From a virus, in IMG/VR virus record IMGVR_UViG_3300019768_000005, positions 1 through 60,636 of that record: a stretch of DNA of 60,636 nt; one strand, given 5' to 3'. Shown here piece after piece: positions 40,233 to 47,818 of the stretch. The first letter of the stretch is position 1, and each line of letters opens with the position of its first letter. Made by a program: the position numbers and the translations under genes. The notes beneath the pieces are model-generated. The model worked only from the letters and a program-made list of their open reading frames with translations, did not search any database and was not told where the DNA came from.

Positions 40233-40628
40233 CTATGCCAGAGTTACTCCGAATTCATCTAAAACCACCCATTTTGTAGAATTAGAAATTAATGTAAGCG
40301 TTTCTCCGGCTGCATTAAAAGTTGCTGTGGTCGCCGCTGACCCACCTGCCACATTTGTTAGTGCCAAGGTGACCGCATTAGTGCTTGTCGTCCCAGTCAT
40401 TTCAATAACCATCGTTTGGCATCCACGGATTGGAGCTGCAAGGGTCACTGCATAAGTGGATGTAGCAGGTCCTGTGATCTTAACGTGGCAAGCATCTGTT
40501 GAGATTGCATCAGCTTCGGTTATTTCCTGTACTGAGCCAATAACATCTGTAATAGCAGTCTCTTTACGTTTAATAACACCTATGGCTGGCTTGTCGTATG
40601 TCTCAATATATCCTGATGTTGTTCTCAT
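40233..40628 (-). CDS. Head decoration-like protein
   Basis: This 131-residue Thr/Ala/Val-rich beta protein (VTLALTNVAGGSAATTATFN) lies after the capsid and is compatible with a decoration or capsid-fibre protein. The call is by position. Confidence 0.6.
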   Translation of the reverse strand: MRTTSGYIETYDKPAIGVIKRKETAITDVIGSVQEITEADAISTDACHVKITGPATSTYAVTLAAPIRGCQTMVIEMTGTTSTNAVTLALTNVAGGSAATTATFNAAGETLTLISNSTKWVVLDEFGVTLA

Positions 40629-40637
40629 CGGATGCCC

Positions 40638-41090
40638 TTAAACCTGGATTGCGTAGGCAGAGTAATTGATGCCGGTTGCAATAGTTCCGGCAACGACAGT
40701 ATAAATCCTGATATACCTGTAATATGTGCCGTCATTTTCGTTATCAAAATACAGCTTGTATCGTCCGGTTGAATCGTCTTTGTTGCAATCCGTGCGCTTT
40801 ACTTCAGCAGCGCTCAAATTGATGGATGCAAGGTCGGCAATAGTTGCCGCTGTGAAATCAGTATCAGGAGAACCCTGAATCACGATGTCGTAAATCTCAT
40901 CGTTTGATGCAATTTCCAGGGCAGATACATCCAAGATCATACATCCCTTAAACAGTCCTGTGCCTACATCAACATATTTTGCGGCGCTGTCTACCTGCGC
41001 GGCTGCTGATGCAGCGACAAGCCCTGCGTCTTTAAATTCAAGCTCCGAGTCAAAAGTTCCTGTCGGTCGTGTTTTTACTCCAGTAGCCAT
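40638..41090 (-). CDS. Capsid-associated protein
   Basis: This 150-residue protein begins ATGVKTRPTGTFDSELEFKD and is beta-rich (YDIVIQGSPDTDFTAATIAD). It directly follows the major capsid gene, the usual place of decoration or stabilising proteins. Confidence 0.65.
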   Translation of the reverse strand: MATGVKTRPTGTFDSELEFKDAGLVAASAAAQVDSAAKYVDVGTGLFKGCMILDVSALEIASNDEIYDIVIQGSPDTDFTAATIADLASINLSAAEVKRTDCNKDDSTGRYKLYFDNENDGTYYRYIRIYTVVAGTIATGINYSAYAIQV

Positions 41091-41104
41091 TTTTTATTCC
41101 TTTC

Positions 41105-42031
41105 CTATGCCGTTACGGCTGCGTTTTTAACTCCGCGCAAACGCGCGGCTGCTCTGCCGTGATACATGCTGATACCGGCATACCATTCAACTCTTGTCCT
41201 CATAGCTGGCTTGTTTTGTAATTCTCCGAGGTCTCTTGCTTCAATAGTTTTATTCTGGATACCCTGCAATTTGCCTGGCATCATTGATACACAATAAATT
41301 GAGCATGCTGTAGCAGTCGATCCGCCCGACCCAACTTCTGTGAATGGCAAGATGTCGCTATCTTCATTGTCCTTGTCAAGCACCAAAATTGGTAAACCTG
41401 AATAGGTCTGGATCGGTTTGCCCCAGTTGTCTTTTTCTGTTACCAGAAACCCACCGATTGACGTTGAACGAGAAGCTGTTGTAATTCTCCTGACTAACGT
41501 CTTGTTGAAAAGCAAATGAGTCGGGTCGTCAACTGCCTGTATCAATTCGTCAAGCTTTTCCAGGGATAGGGCGTCACCGCCGTCAGTTGATCCAGCTTCA
41601 ATGAGCTGGCTTCCTGTCAGCCTTACCTGAAGGCCATCAAATTCCCTCGGGTCTGATTCCTGGTCTCCTTTGATAAAAGCTTTTGTCCATGCCAGCGCAA
41701 GTGATTTAGCCTTCATCTCTTCTTGTACGGATCTTTGACCCATACCCATCGTGTCTATAATAAATTTATCTACATCAAGGTCACCACCTGCGATGACAAG
41801 TGGTTCAATTTGCGGGTTAATGATTCCAGTAGATTCAGTATAAGACTCATTGATACCACGAAATCCAACACCTGGGAGAGTTTCCTCTCTGTTGTACTTC
41901 ATCGCTGATCCCATGATATTGTCAAAGCCAAGGTTAGCCAATACTGGAGATGATTTTGCATACATTTCTATTACGGCAGATTGAACTGGGTCTTGAATCC
42001 TTTTCAGCGCCTCGAGCAGTGTTAGTGCCAT
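41105..42031 (-). CDS. Major capsid protein
   Basis: This 308-residue HK97-fold-like protein has NLGFDNIMGSAMKYNREETL and GFRGINESYTESTGIINPQI (early E-loop region), and ALAWTKAFIKGD at about 110-121. It follows a scaffold and precedes neck genes. Position and length make the call firm, though the fold is recognised only by pattern. Confidence 0.85.
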   Translation of the reverse strand: MALTLLEALKRIQDPVQSAVIEMYAKSSPVLANLGFDNIMGSAMKYNREETLPGVGFRGINESYTESTGIINPQIEPLVIAGGDLDVDKFIIDTMGMGQRSVQEEMKAKSLALAWTKAFIKGDQESDPREFDGLQVRLTGSQLIEAGSTDGGDALSLEKLDELIQAVDDPTHLLFNKTLVRRITTASRSTSIGGFLVTEKDNWGKPIQTYSGLPILVLDKDNEDSDILPFTEVGSGGSTATACSIYCVSMMPGKLQGIQNKTIEARDLGELQNKPAMRTRVEWYAGISMYHGRAAARLRGVKNAAVTA

Positions 42032-42044
42032 TGTTTATAGTTCC

Positions 42045-42725
42045 TTAAAATGATTTTACGCCCCGCGAATAATCAAGCCGTTCGGTTGGAGTCATCTTTG
42101 ATATATCCGCGTTGCCGGGTTTATGTACTCCAGGCGGTGTACCTCCACCACCAGGAATGCCAGGGAAATACCTGGGCTTCAATTCCTTGAAATCTTTTGA
42201 ATAAAAATCTGTTAGCGTCTTTGCCGTCGGGTCTCCGTCATCGTCCACGACTACAATGTTGCCTTCGTCGTCAAGCTTACGGTTTTTTGCAGTAATCAAA
42301 AGCACGTCGTCAATGTCTTCCGGGATCACCCCGGCGTCAAGTGCTGCTTTTCTGGCTTCGCGGTCAAGATGGAATTTGTGGAGTTTTTGCTCAAGGTCTT
42401 TCGCCTTTGATTCTCCCTCTTCCTTGATACGTGCAATTTCAGCGTCCCTTTTTTTCAGGGAATTTTCGTATCTCTCTTTTTCTGTCAAGCCTTCTTCATG
42501 TGCCTTCAACATGTCGGCGTATTTTTCAGGGTCTACGTTTTTAAATCTTGCAAGGTTCTTTGCGGCCAACTCTTTGGCTTCACGCTCTTTTTGAAGAGCA
42601 GATTTTAAACCGGATACGTCTGGCATCTCAACATCTCGTTGAAACTTGCCGTCAACTTCAGTCCAATTTGCTTTTTCATCATCTGGAACGTTGTCCAGAT
42701 TTTCAATGATTTCAAGTATCGCCAT
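42045..42725 (-). CDS. Scaffold protein (GP20-like)
   Basis: This 226-residue protein has a long charged coiled coil (about 40-128; SALQKEREAKELAAKNLARF), then an acidic segment and a Gly/Pro-rich part and ends with MTPTERLDYSRGVKSF. Phage minor capsid scaffold proteins have this order. It is directly upstream of the capsid gene and behind its own promoter. Confidence 0.85.
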   Translation of the reverse strand: MAILEIIENLDNVPDDEKANWTEVDGKFQRDVEMPDVSGLKSALQKEREAKELAAKNLARFKNVDPEKYADMLKAHEEGLTEKERYENSLKKRDAEIARIKEEGESKAKDLEQKLHKFHLDREARKAALDAGVIPEDIDDVLLITAKNRKLDDEGNIVVVDDDGDPTAKTLTDFYSKDFKELKPRYFPGIPGGGGTPPGVHKPGNADISKMTPTERLDYSRGVKSF

Positions 42726-42817
42726 TTTTTTAAGCCTCTCGCTTTGGTCGGCACCGTCTCGGAATCCAACCTATTTTTTTAATTGATACTACTTCTATCC
42801 TATATTACCTTTAGCGC

Positions 42818-42846
42818 AGTTTAATAATAAGTAATACGTATGTCAA
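42818..42846 (-). promoter_or_regulatory. Promoter for scaffold/capsid genes
   Basis: On the minus strand TTGACA (42841-42846), a 17-bp spacer and TAAACT (42818-42823) give a plausible promoter. A 90-base leader precedes the scaffold ATG. Confidence 0.65.
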
Positions 42847-42905
42847 GTTAATTTGTGGTTTAACTTTGTGGAATAACTTTTTTCTTACTTTTTTTGAAAA
42901 AGGTA

Positions 42906-42934
42906 TTGACTTGATTTGTAGGTGGGTGTATAGT
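42906..42934 (+). promoter_or_regulatory. Promoter of the plus-strand cargo island
   Basis: TTGACT (42906-42911), 17 bp and TATAGT (42929-42934) read into the small genes from 42979. The two divergent promoters use most of the 253-base gap. Confidence 0.75.
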
Positions 42935-42978
42935 TTGATTATTGAGTGAGCGAAAAACAAACCACAAAGGGAAAAGCC

Positions 42979-43203
42979 ATGACAAATGTAAAAACATTAC
43001 ACGCAAAAACAGAAGACGATTTCAAAAAACTTGATAGAATTATTGACAGTCTTACAAAAGAAGTTGTCGAATCAGTCAAGGGTTCAAAAGATTTTGTAAT
43101 AACGACGGCTTGCTTTATCGACGATGAATTTGTTTTAGTTAGCGAATATGATATAAACGAGTCTTTTTATAATTCGCTTAAAAAAGCTGCTTTAGCGATA
43201 TAA
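42979..43203 (+). CDS. Small hypothetical protein
   Basis: This 74-residue alpha/beta protein (DDFKKLDRIIDSLTKEVVES) starts at ATG 42979 behind AAAGGGAAAAG; a GTG at 42946 is only a dozen bases after the -10 box. First gene of the island. Confidence 0.6.
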   Translation: MTNVKTLHAKTEDDFKKLDRIIDSLTKEVVESVKGSKDFVITTACFIDDEFVLVSEYDINESFYNSLKKAALAI

Positions 43204-43214
43204 AACACCAAACA

Positions 43215-43231
43215 GCCCCGGCAACCGGGGC
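43215..43231 (+). promoter_or_regulatory. Leader hairpin
   Basis: GCCCCG pairs with CGGGGC around a GCAAC loop, followed by TAAAGGATGACGGA and the ATG at 43251. Same layout as other leader hairpins. Confidence 0.6.
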
Positions 43232-43250
43232 ATAACTAAAGGATGACGGA

Positions 43251-43397
43251 ATGGAATACAAAATGATCAAAGCAGGAGAAGAAAGCACAATCAAAGAAAC
43301 CGAAGCAATCGAAATCATCGGCAGCAAGAATGGCCTTGAGATCGCTAAAGAAGGATTGTCTTTTGTGCAGGATGATATTGAAATCTTTTTTGAATAA
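43251..43397 (+). CDS. Small acidic protein
   Basis: This 48-residue protein (EAIEIIGSKNGLEIAKEGLS) is helical and acidic. AAAGGATG precedes the ATG and a hairpin lies upstream. Role unknown. Confidence 0.6.
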   Translation: MEYKMIKAGEESTIKETEAIEIIGSKNGLEIAKEGLSFVQDDIEIFFE

Positions 43398-43436
43398 ACC
43401 CAACCAGCCGGGATGCGGGCACAAAGGAACGAAGCA

Positions 43437-43637
43437 ATGGAGTGGATTGATATAAAAGTAAAAAAGCCTGATACAAAAGAGCCTGTTGTATACGCAAGGC
43501 CAAACATAAACGGCGGTTACCATGTAGGTATAGCTTATTGGGTGATTGGTAAGAAATGGAACCCTGAGATGGAATCAGTCAATTCGCCTGAGGGGTTCAC
43601 ACACTGGATACCCCTACCAGAACCGCCAAAACAATAA
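43437..43637 (+). CDS. DUF551 protein
   Basis: This 66-residue protein begins MEWIDIKVKKPDTKEPVVYA and ends HWIPLPEPPKQ; W-I-x-V-x-x-x-P and HWxPLPEPP are diagnostic of DUF551, common in phages and of unknown role. ATG 43437 has AAGGAAC. Confidence 0.8.
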   Translation: MEWIDIKVKKPDTKEPVVYARPNINGGYHVGIAYWVIGKKWNPEMESVNSPEGFTHWIPLPEPPKQ

Positions 43638-43643
43638 ACCAAA

Positions 43644-43662
43644 GCACTGTCAACCGTGGTGC
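43644..43662 (+). promoter_or_regulatory. Leader hairpin
   Basis: GCAC/GTGC arms with inner G-U pairs and a CAACC loop precede AAAAAAGGAGAAACAA and the ATG at 43679. Confidence 0.5.
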
Positions 43663-43678
43663 AAAAAAGGAGAAACAA

Positions 43679-43999
43679 ATGACTGACACAACTTATGAAA
43701 AAATTGGAACAACGATCACCATCGAGTCGAAAAAAGAAGACGGTATCAAGCTTTGTCTGTTACACCCCTTGGAAGTTTTCTGGCTCAACAAAAAAGCATA
43801 TATGATGACAAATTTGCAGGATGCAAGCTTGCCCCTTGTTGTAAGTTTGTCAGATGGATCAGCCGTGGCCATGAGCCCAGATTGCAAAGTTTTTCCTGTT
43901 GAGGCAGAAGTCGTTGTCTCGTCTCGTCCTGTAAAAGAGATTCGTCCTTTTTTTGAAAAACGAGAGGTGTCTATTAACTGGTATTTAGAGGAGAAGTAA
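43679..43999 (+). CDS. Hypothetical protein
   Basis: This 106-residue beta-rich protein (KLCLLHPLEVFWLNKKAYMM) has AAGGAGAA before the ATG. No family is recognised. Confidence 0.6.
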   Translation: MTDTTYEKIGTTITIESKKEDGIKLCLLHPLEVFWLNKKAYMMTNLQDASLPLVVSLSDGSAVAMSPDCKVFPVEAEVVVSSRPVKEIRPFFEKREVSINWYLEEK

Positions 44000-44002
44000 A
44001 AG

Positions 44003-44155
44003 ATGCAGTTTATTGATATTCTTAGGGTTGCGTTGTGTTAGATAATAGTGATCAGCATATTAAAAAGTATTAAGGAAAAGAATACGAATGCATTCTGTGG
44101 ATAGACCGTTGCTGGGATTGAGTGGTTGGAGTTATATTTAAGGATACAATCTTAA
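44003..44155 (+). pseudogene. Possible small gene with two amber codons
   Basis: ATG 44003 follows AGGAGAAG. The frame has TAG at 44039-44041 and 44102-44104 and ends at TAA 44153-44155. Between them it reads IIVISILKSIKEKNTNAFCG and TVAGIEWLELYLRIQS, which looks like a one-helix membrane protein. It may be a decayed gene, or an interval with no gene. Otherwise I see nothing else in 44000-44182. Confidence 0.3.
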
Positions 44156-44182
44156 ATAATATCAACAAAACAAGGATGAGTT

Positions 44183-44341
44183 ATGAAGAATTATTTTGTG
44201 CAGATTATAGAATATGAAAATGATAGGGTTGTAGAAATAATGGGACCATTTGCAGAAATAAAGGCTGTAAAAGTTGATGATGGTGTCAACATAAACCTAA
44301 ATCATGAGAAGTATTACACTATTATAGTTGAGGATGAGTAG
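44183..44341 (+). CDS. Small hypothetical protein
   Basis: This 52-residue beta-rich acidic protein (KNYFVQIIEYENDRVVEI) has AAGGATG before the ATG. The stop is three bases before the next gene. Confidence 0.6.
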   Translation: MKNYFVQIIEYENDRVVEIMGPFAEIKAVKVDDGVNINLNHEKYYTIIVEDE

Positions 44342-44344
44342 TCA

Positions 44345-44539
44345 ATGTTAAAAGAGAACAGAATACCTAAATGCCCATTTTGCAACGGTCGTGTAATTTA
44401 CACCGAGTGTGATTATGAAATAAGGCAACCAGATATAGTTCAATGTGTTGGCGAATGTTTCTTTGAAATAATGTGTGATTATGAAAAAGGGAAATCGCTT
44501 GAATGGTATATGAACGCCTTTAAGCACAAGAAACAATAA
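44345..44539 (+). CDS. Lar-like zinc-ribbon protein
   Basis: This 64-residue protein has KCPFCNGRVIYTECDYE and QCVGECFFEIMCD, then a C-terminal helix SLEWYMNAFKH. The CPFC start and W-x-x-x-A-F-x-H end resemble Lar restriction-alleviation proteins (CPFCG ... A..WN.R), which act against host type I restriction. It is a weak match. Confidence 0.6.
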   Translation: MLKENRIPKCPFCNGRVIYTECDYEIRQPDIVQCVGECFFEIMCDYEKGKSLEWYMNAFKHKKQ

Positions 44540-44558
44540 AACAAAGGAGAAGTAAAAA

Positions 44559-44768
44559 ATGGAATACCTAAACATCAAAAACCTGAAAGAACCTGGTTAT
44601 TACTGGTGGCTGCCTATGTGTGATGTAAAAAGCCCTGAAAATGAAAAATGTTGGACTATAATTAATTTCCACCCCCTCCATTCTCATCGTGAAAAGTCTG
44701 GAATAGTTTGTGGCCCAATAGTGGCTCCTGTTTGTTCTCCGATTGATTTAAATAAACACCTTAAATAG
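44559..44768 (+). CDS. Hypothetical protein
   Basis: This 69-residue protein (KNLKEPGYYWWLPMCDVKSP, aromatic, several His) has AAAGGAGAAG before the ATG. Unrecognised. Confidence 0.55.
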   Translation: MEYLNIKNLKEPGYYWWLPMCDVKSPENEKCWTIINFHPLHSHREKSGIVCGPIVAPVCSPIDLNKHLK

Positions 44769-44815
44769 AATGCCAACCAGACCCAGGTAAGTCGATAAAC
44801 TGCCTGAAAGGAATC

Positions 44816-45004
44816 ATGGAAGAAATAGAATCGTACACCCACGGCGGGAAACGACAAAAGGCAGGCCGGAAGACCAAGCCCGACAAGAAGGTGCCGTATT
44901 GCACTAAGGTAAGGCCAGATCAGCGTGAATGGCTCAGGATGCGTAACGGGTCAAAAGAGATAGAAGTACTCATAGACGGCGCAATGTTGCGCGAAAAAGA
45001 ATAA
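44816..45004 (+). CDS. Small basic DNA-binding-like protein
   Basis: This 62-residue protein begins GGKRQKAGRKTKPDKKVPY, like the GGxRxGAGRP tail of phage DNA-binding proteins, then a helical part RPDQREWLRMRNGSKEIEVL. May bind DNA. AAAGGAAT precedes the ATG. Confidence 0.6.
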   Translation: MEEIESYTHGGKRQKAGRKTKPDKKVPYCTKVRPDQREWLRMRNGSKEIEVLIDGAMLREKE

Positions 45005-45032
45005 ATTAAAAGAAACGTAAGGAACAGCAAAA

Positions 45033-45380
45033 ATGAAGAAAACGCTAACAGCAATACTGGTAATGGCAATCGTATTTGTAATGGTAGCTTTTGCATACGC
45101 AGGGGATGTGAAATACACAAAGAAAACCTACATCGCGTCGATTTGGGAACATCAGCTCGACAAGGCTTGCGAAGTTTCTTCGAATGATGACAAAGTTGCA
45201 TTTATGAGTATGATAAATAACAAGCTGGTGTTCGTGATGAAAGAAGGAATTCCGGTTTATATCGTAGAATACAGCTTTCCTGGCAAGATAAAAATCAGGC
45301 CTCACGGATCTTTTTCTGAATTTTGGACTCTTTCCGAAGCTGTCCAAAACGATAAGCCTAATCAAACAGAAACTAAATAA
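45033..45380 (+). CDS. Secreted protein with signal peptide
   Basis: This 115-residue protein has a classic Sec signal (MKKTLTAILVMAIVFVMVAF, AYAG, cleavage near residue 23) and a mature beta-rich domain with two Cys-free strands (KKTYIASIWEHQLDKACEV). It is likely exported to the periplasm. Such cargo can change host surface or block other phages; no family is recognised. AAGGAACAGC precedes the ATG. Confidence 0.7.
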   Translation: MKKTLTAILVMAIVFVMVAFAYAGDVKYTKKTYIASIWEHQLDKACEVSSNDDKVAFMSMINNKLVFVMKEGIPVYIVEYSFPGKIKIRPHGSFSEFWTLSEAVQNDKPNQTETK

Positions 45381-45391
45381 ACATCAAAACC

Positions 45392-45428
45392 AAACCGCTG
45401 GACTATTTAATTATAGCCCGGCGGTTTT
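45392..45428. terminator. Bidirectional terminator
   Basis: AAACCGC (45392-45398) pairs with GCGGTTT (45421-45427) around an A/T loop, between the converging genes ending at 45380 (+) and 45438 (-). Confidence 0.75.
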
Positions 45429-45437
45429 CTGTTTGTT

Positions 45438-45923
45438 TTATTTCTTTTCAAATCCGAACGAAAGCATATCTATTGTTACCAAAACCTCTTGGCCAGATTC
45501 TGTGTTTACCAAACTAATTTTATCAACGGTTATATAGTCTACCGTGAATTCTTCGTCAGATGGTATATTGTCTCTGCTATTATTGTATATGTTTGTTTTT
45601 ACCGGGTACTTATTTATATAAACATCTTCCATTTTATTCCATCCTTTTGTGTCTCCCCAAGAACCGTAAATATAGGCAGCAAAATTATTTTTTGCGTATT
45701 CTATAAACGATTCCTCGATTTCATTTGATAGATCTTCAAGCGATTGTTTAAACGTCTTTTTGGGTTCTTGTTTGGCTTTCAATTTTGATAATTCTTTTTG
45801 GCTATATATAAAGTGTACTTCCTGTGCAACTTCAAACGCAACTTGCTTCAATGCAAGGTACAATGACTTGCTGTCCGGCATTCCTAAATCGCGCATTATC
45901 TGTTTAAATCTTCCGTCATCCAT
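45438..45923 (-). CDS. Hypothetical protein
   Basis: This 161-residue protein has a helical N-terminal half (SLYLALKQVAFEVAQEVHF and a charged part) and an acidic beta-rich C-terminal half. Unrecognised. Confidence 0.6.
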   Translation of the reverse strand: MDDGRFKQIMRDLGMPDSKSLYLALKQVAFEVAQEVHFIYSQKELSKLKAKQEPKKTFKQSLEDLSNEIEESFIEYAKNNFAAYIYGSWGDTKGWNKMEDVYINKYPVKTNIYNNSRDNIPSDEEFTVDYITVDKISLVNTESGQEVLVTIDMLSFGFEKK

Positions 45924-45924
45924 G

Positions 45925-46116
45925 TCATTCTCCTTTTTGCTTGGCTATTATTTTAAGGCAGTTCTTGCAGGTAACCTTGCTTTTATCTGTTGTGTGGCGT
46001 CCACTATCTGGCTTGTGATTATCCTGAAACGACATGCCACAAATTGTAATGGTATGTCGCCCGCTCATCGGACCAAAGAAGAACTTCCCGTTGTTGTAAT
46101 GGATCACTTTTTTCAT
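45925..46116 (-). CDS. Small Cys/His protein
   Basis: This 63-residue protein has GPMSGRHTITICGMSFQD and KVTCKNCLKIIAKQ, probable zinc ligands. ATG 46116 overlaps the TGA of the short ORF upstream. Role unknown. Confidence 0.6.
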   Translation of the reverse strand: MKKVIHYNNGKFFFGPMSGRHTITICGMSFQDNHKPDSGRHTTDKSKVTCKNCLKIIAKQKGE

Positions 46117-46184
46117 AATGCGACCCCAAAATATTTTAATAGTTGCAAACAATCCAAACTTGTGGTACTAATTAAATCAGTCAT
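46113..46184 (-). CDS. 23-residue peptide with strong ribosome binding site
   Basis: ATG 46184 follows AAAGGAAGAACT. Its stop (TGA in ATGA) overlaps the next ATG, so it may be a coupling leader peptide. Sequence: MTDLISTTSLDCLQLLKYFG and three more. Confidence 0.45.
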   Translation of the reverse strand: MTDLISTTSLDCLQLLKYFGVAL

Positions 46185-46208
46185 AGTTCTTCCTTTGTTT
46201 TGTGGTTG

Positions 46209-46230
46209 CCCGGCAGGTTCGCTTGCCGGG
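46209..46230. promoter_or_regulatory. Hairpin upstream of a ribosome binding site
   Basis: CCCGGCA/TGCCGGG forms a 7-bp stem with an 8-base loop. On the minus strand CAACCACAAAACAAAGGAAG follows before the ATG; on the plus strand it is followed by TTTTTC and would also terminate. Confidence 0.55.
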
Positions 46231-46237
46231 TTTTTCT

Positions 46238-46423
46238 TTAATCACTAAGAGACCATACTTTACTTCCGTCATGGCTATCAATAATATGAGCCCATTCGAT
46301 ACGCTGTTCTTCTTTTTCCAACACAGCCTTTAAATGGCTAACGCTGTCACCATCGCTAATTAAATCATCCCATCCCCCATCAAGGTAATAACACTCACCA
46401 CCAAATAACAAATATCTTTTCAT
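46238..46423 (-). CDS. Small conserved phage protein
   Basis: This 61-residue protein (KRYLLFGGECYYLDGGWDDL) matches a frequent phage family with a YLLFGGxxYYxxGGWxD start. Unknown role. Confidence 0.65.
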   Translation of the reverse strand: MKRYLLFGGECYYLDGGWDDLISDGDSVSHLKAVLEKEEQRIEWAHIIDSHDGSKVWSLSD

Positions 46424-46453
46424 GTCGCTAACCCCTTTTAATCTAACACTTAT

Positions 46454-46801
46454 TTATCTTGATATTGAAATAGTTGCATTCGGATATTGAATACACGCAT
46501 TTAAATATTCCTCAACCCAAGGTACAAAATGATCGTATAATCCCCAACCGTTTTTAGCATTAAATTGTTTAAAATATTCAGGGTCTTTATTTAGCCTATC
46601 AAGACCATCTTTCAATGGCTTTATGATATCTGACGCCTTTGATATGTTTAATTCTTCTGGTCGCCAACAATGGTAATAAATACCGGCCTTGTCAGCCATT
46701 GTATTTAAATTGTGAGTTATGTTTGAATCAAATACAGTAATGTTTTCCGTTTCTTTATTGCCGGTATCTGCTTTTACCACCAAATATACATCTAAACTCA
46801 T
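46454..46801 (-). CDS. Conserved phage protein
   Basis: This 115-residue protein (MSLDVYLVVK, FDSNITHNLNTMADKAGIYY, WRPEELNI, FNAKNGWGLYDHFVPWVEEY) matches a widely found phage protein of unknown function. It is read from a promoter-hairpin unit just upstream (46816-46914), so its message may start with the hairpin. Confidence 0.75.
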   Translation of the reverse strand: MSLDVYLVVKADTGNKETENITVFDSNITHNLNTMADKAGIYYHCWRPEELNISKASDIIKPLKDGLDRLNKDPEYFKQFNAKNGWGLYDHFVPWVEEYLNACIQYPNATISISR

Positions 46802-46815
46802 AGCACCTCCAAATA

Positions 46816-46879
46816 AAAAACCCCGAAAGATTGGCTGCTTGTGAAGAAACTGTATCTTACACCAATCTGACGGGGTCGA
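46816..46879 (-). ncRNA. Candidate small RNA or attenuator leader
   Basis: CCCCGAAAGATTGG (46821-46834) pairs with CCAATCTGACGGGG (46862-46875), with one or two mismatches, around a 27-base loop, ending in TTTTTTA on the minus strand. A promoter (46886-46914) would start RNA next to it. A terminated RNA of about 65 nt, or regulated readthrough into the gene at 46801, is possible. Confidence 0.45.
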
Positions 46880-46885
46880 GTTAAT

Positions 46886-46914
46886 TTTATACTACAATTT
46901 CATATCACAAGCAA
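46886..46914 (-). promoter_or_regulatory. Promoter for the hairpin RNA
   Basis: TTGCTT (46909-46914), a 17-bp spacer and TATAAA (46886-46891) on the minus strand. The transcript would start near 46879. Confidence 0.65.
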
Positions 46915-46929
46915 GTTTATTATATCACA

Positions 46930-47733
46930 TCACCCAACAATCGCAACCGTATAGAACAGATCCATAAAGGTATCTTCGTACCAGTGCGGCTGTGTTTCCC
47001 GTGGGTTGCTCGGACTTGTGTCGTTCTGGCCGTATTTCAGGCCGTATTCTGTGATCGAATTGTACTTCTTGATCTGGCCCTTGTACCCGGTCCTTGTTTT
47101 GACTTCCAGGATTCCATTCCCAATCAAAAGTCTATTAAAAACCCGAGCGCTGATCCCACACTCATTCTTTTTAAGCAGATCCGTGGCCGAGAACGTTGCC
47201 CTTACATTCTCTACGTATTCGGGCAGCATGGCGGTAGACACTCAAATTTCACAATGCAACTTTTTAGCGCACCCAAGATATGACACATCGCTCATTTTTA
47301 AATGGTTCTTTAAGTGGCCCAGGGCAACATACCCAATATCAAGCTGCTCTTTTTTGTCTGATGGGATTGGCAAAGATTTGGCCTGTTTTTCCATGAGAAG
47401 GAAATAATCTCTGGCCTCATTCCCACGGGCTGTTTGCTCAGCCATTGAAACTTTCTTCGCCGTGTCTTGGGTCAAGGCATAGTCTTTTCGGTTATGCCCT
47501 CCGCGACCTGTTTGCTTGACAGAATTATCAAGCAAAATAAAGTCCTGGTTTTCTTGAAAAAATGGATTCTCAATCACCTTTAACTTTACCCAGTTTGCAA
47601 ATTCCTGCTTACTACCAAGGAAAGAATGCAGCTCCCTGGCATCAACAGAATTGACAGACTCTTCCCCGATAGTCGCTGATTTGATTTTTACTTGATTTGA
47701 AATTGATGTTGTGGTATTACTTTGGATAGTCAT
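46930..47733 (-). pseudogene. AntA/KilAC-type antirepressor split by TGA
   Basis: The first 163 codons (47733-47242) hold an AntA/B antirepressor domain (SVNSVDARELHSFLG, NWVKLKVIENPFF, TAKKVSMAEQTARGNEARDY). A TGA at 47242-47244 is followed in the same frame by 103 codons (FSATDLLKKNECGISARVFN, RETQPHWYED) that match the usual C-terminal part of such antirepressors. There is no ribosome binding site before the GTG at 47241. Intact, the 267-residue protein would inactivate a repressor. Confidence 0.75.
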
Positions 47734-47818
47734 TCGATTTAAACCTCATCTTGAATTGTTTGATATGGCCCGGTTGGATGTGCAGTCCTTCCGGGTTTGG
47801 TTGATTATTAACGCTTAT

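Noticed and set aside
1716-47733. Genome-wide stop codon reassignment
   Set aside because: TAG, TAA and TGA all end intact, tightly packed genes here, and all three also interrupt genes, so no single codon is recoded.
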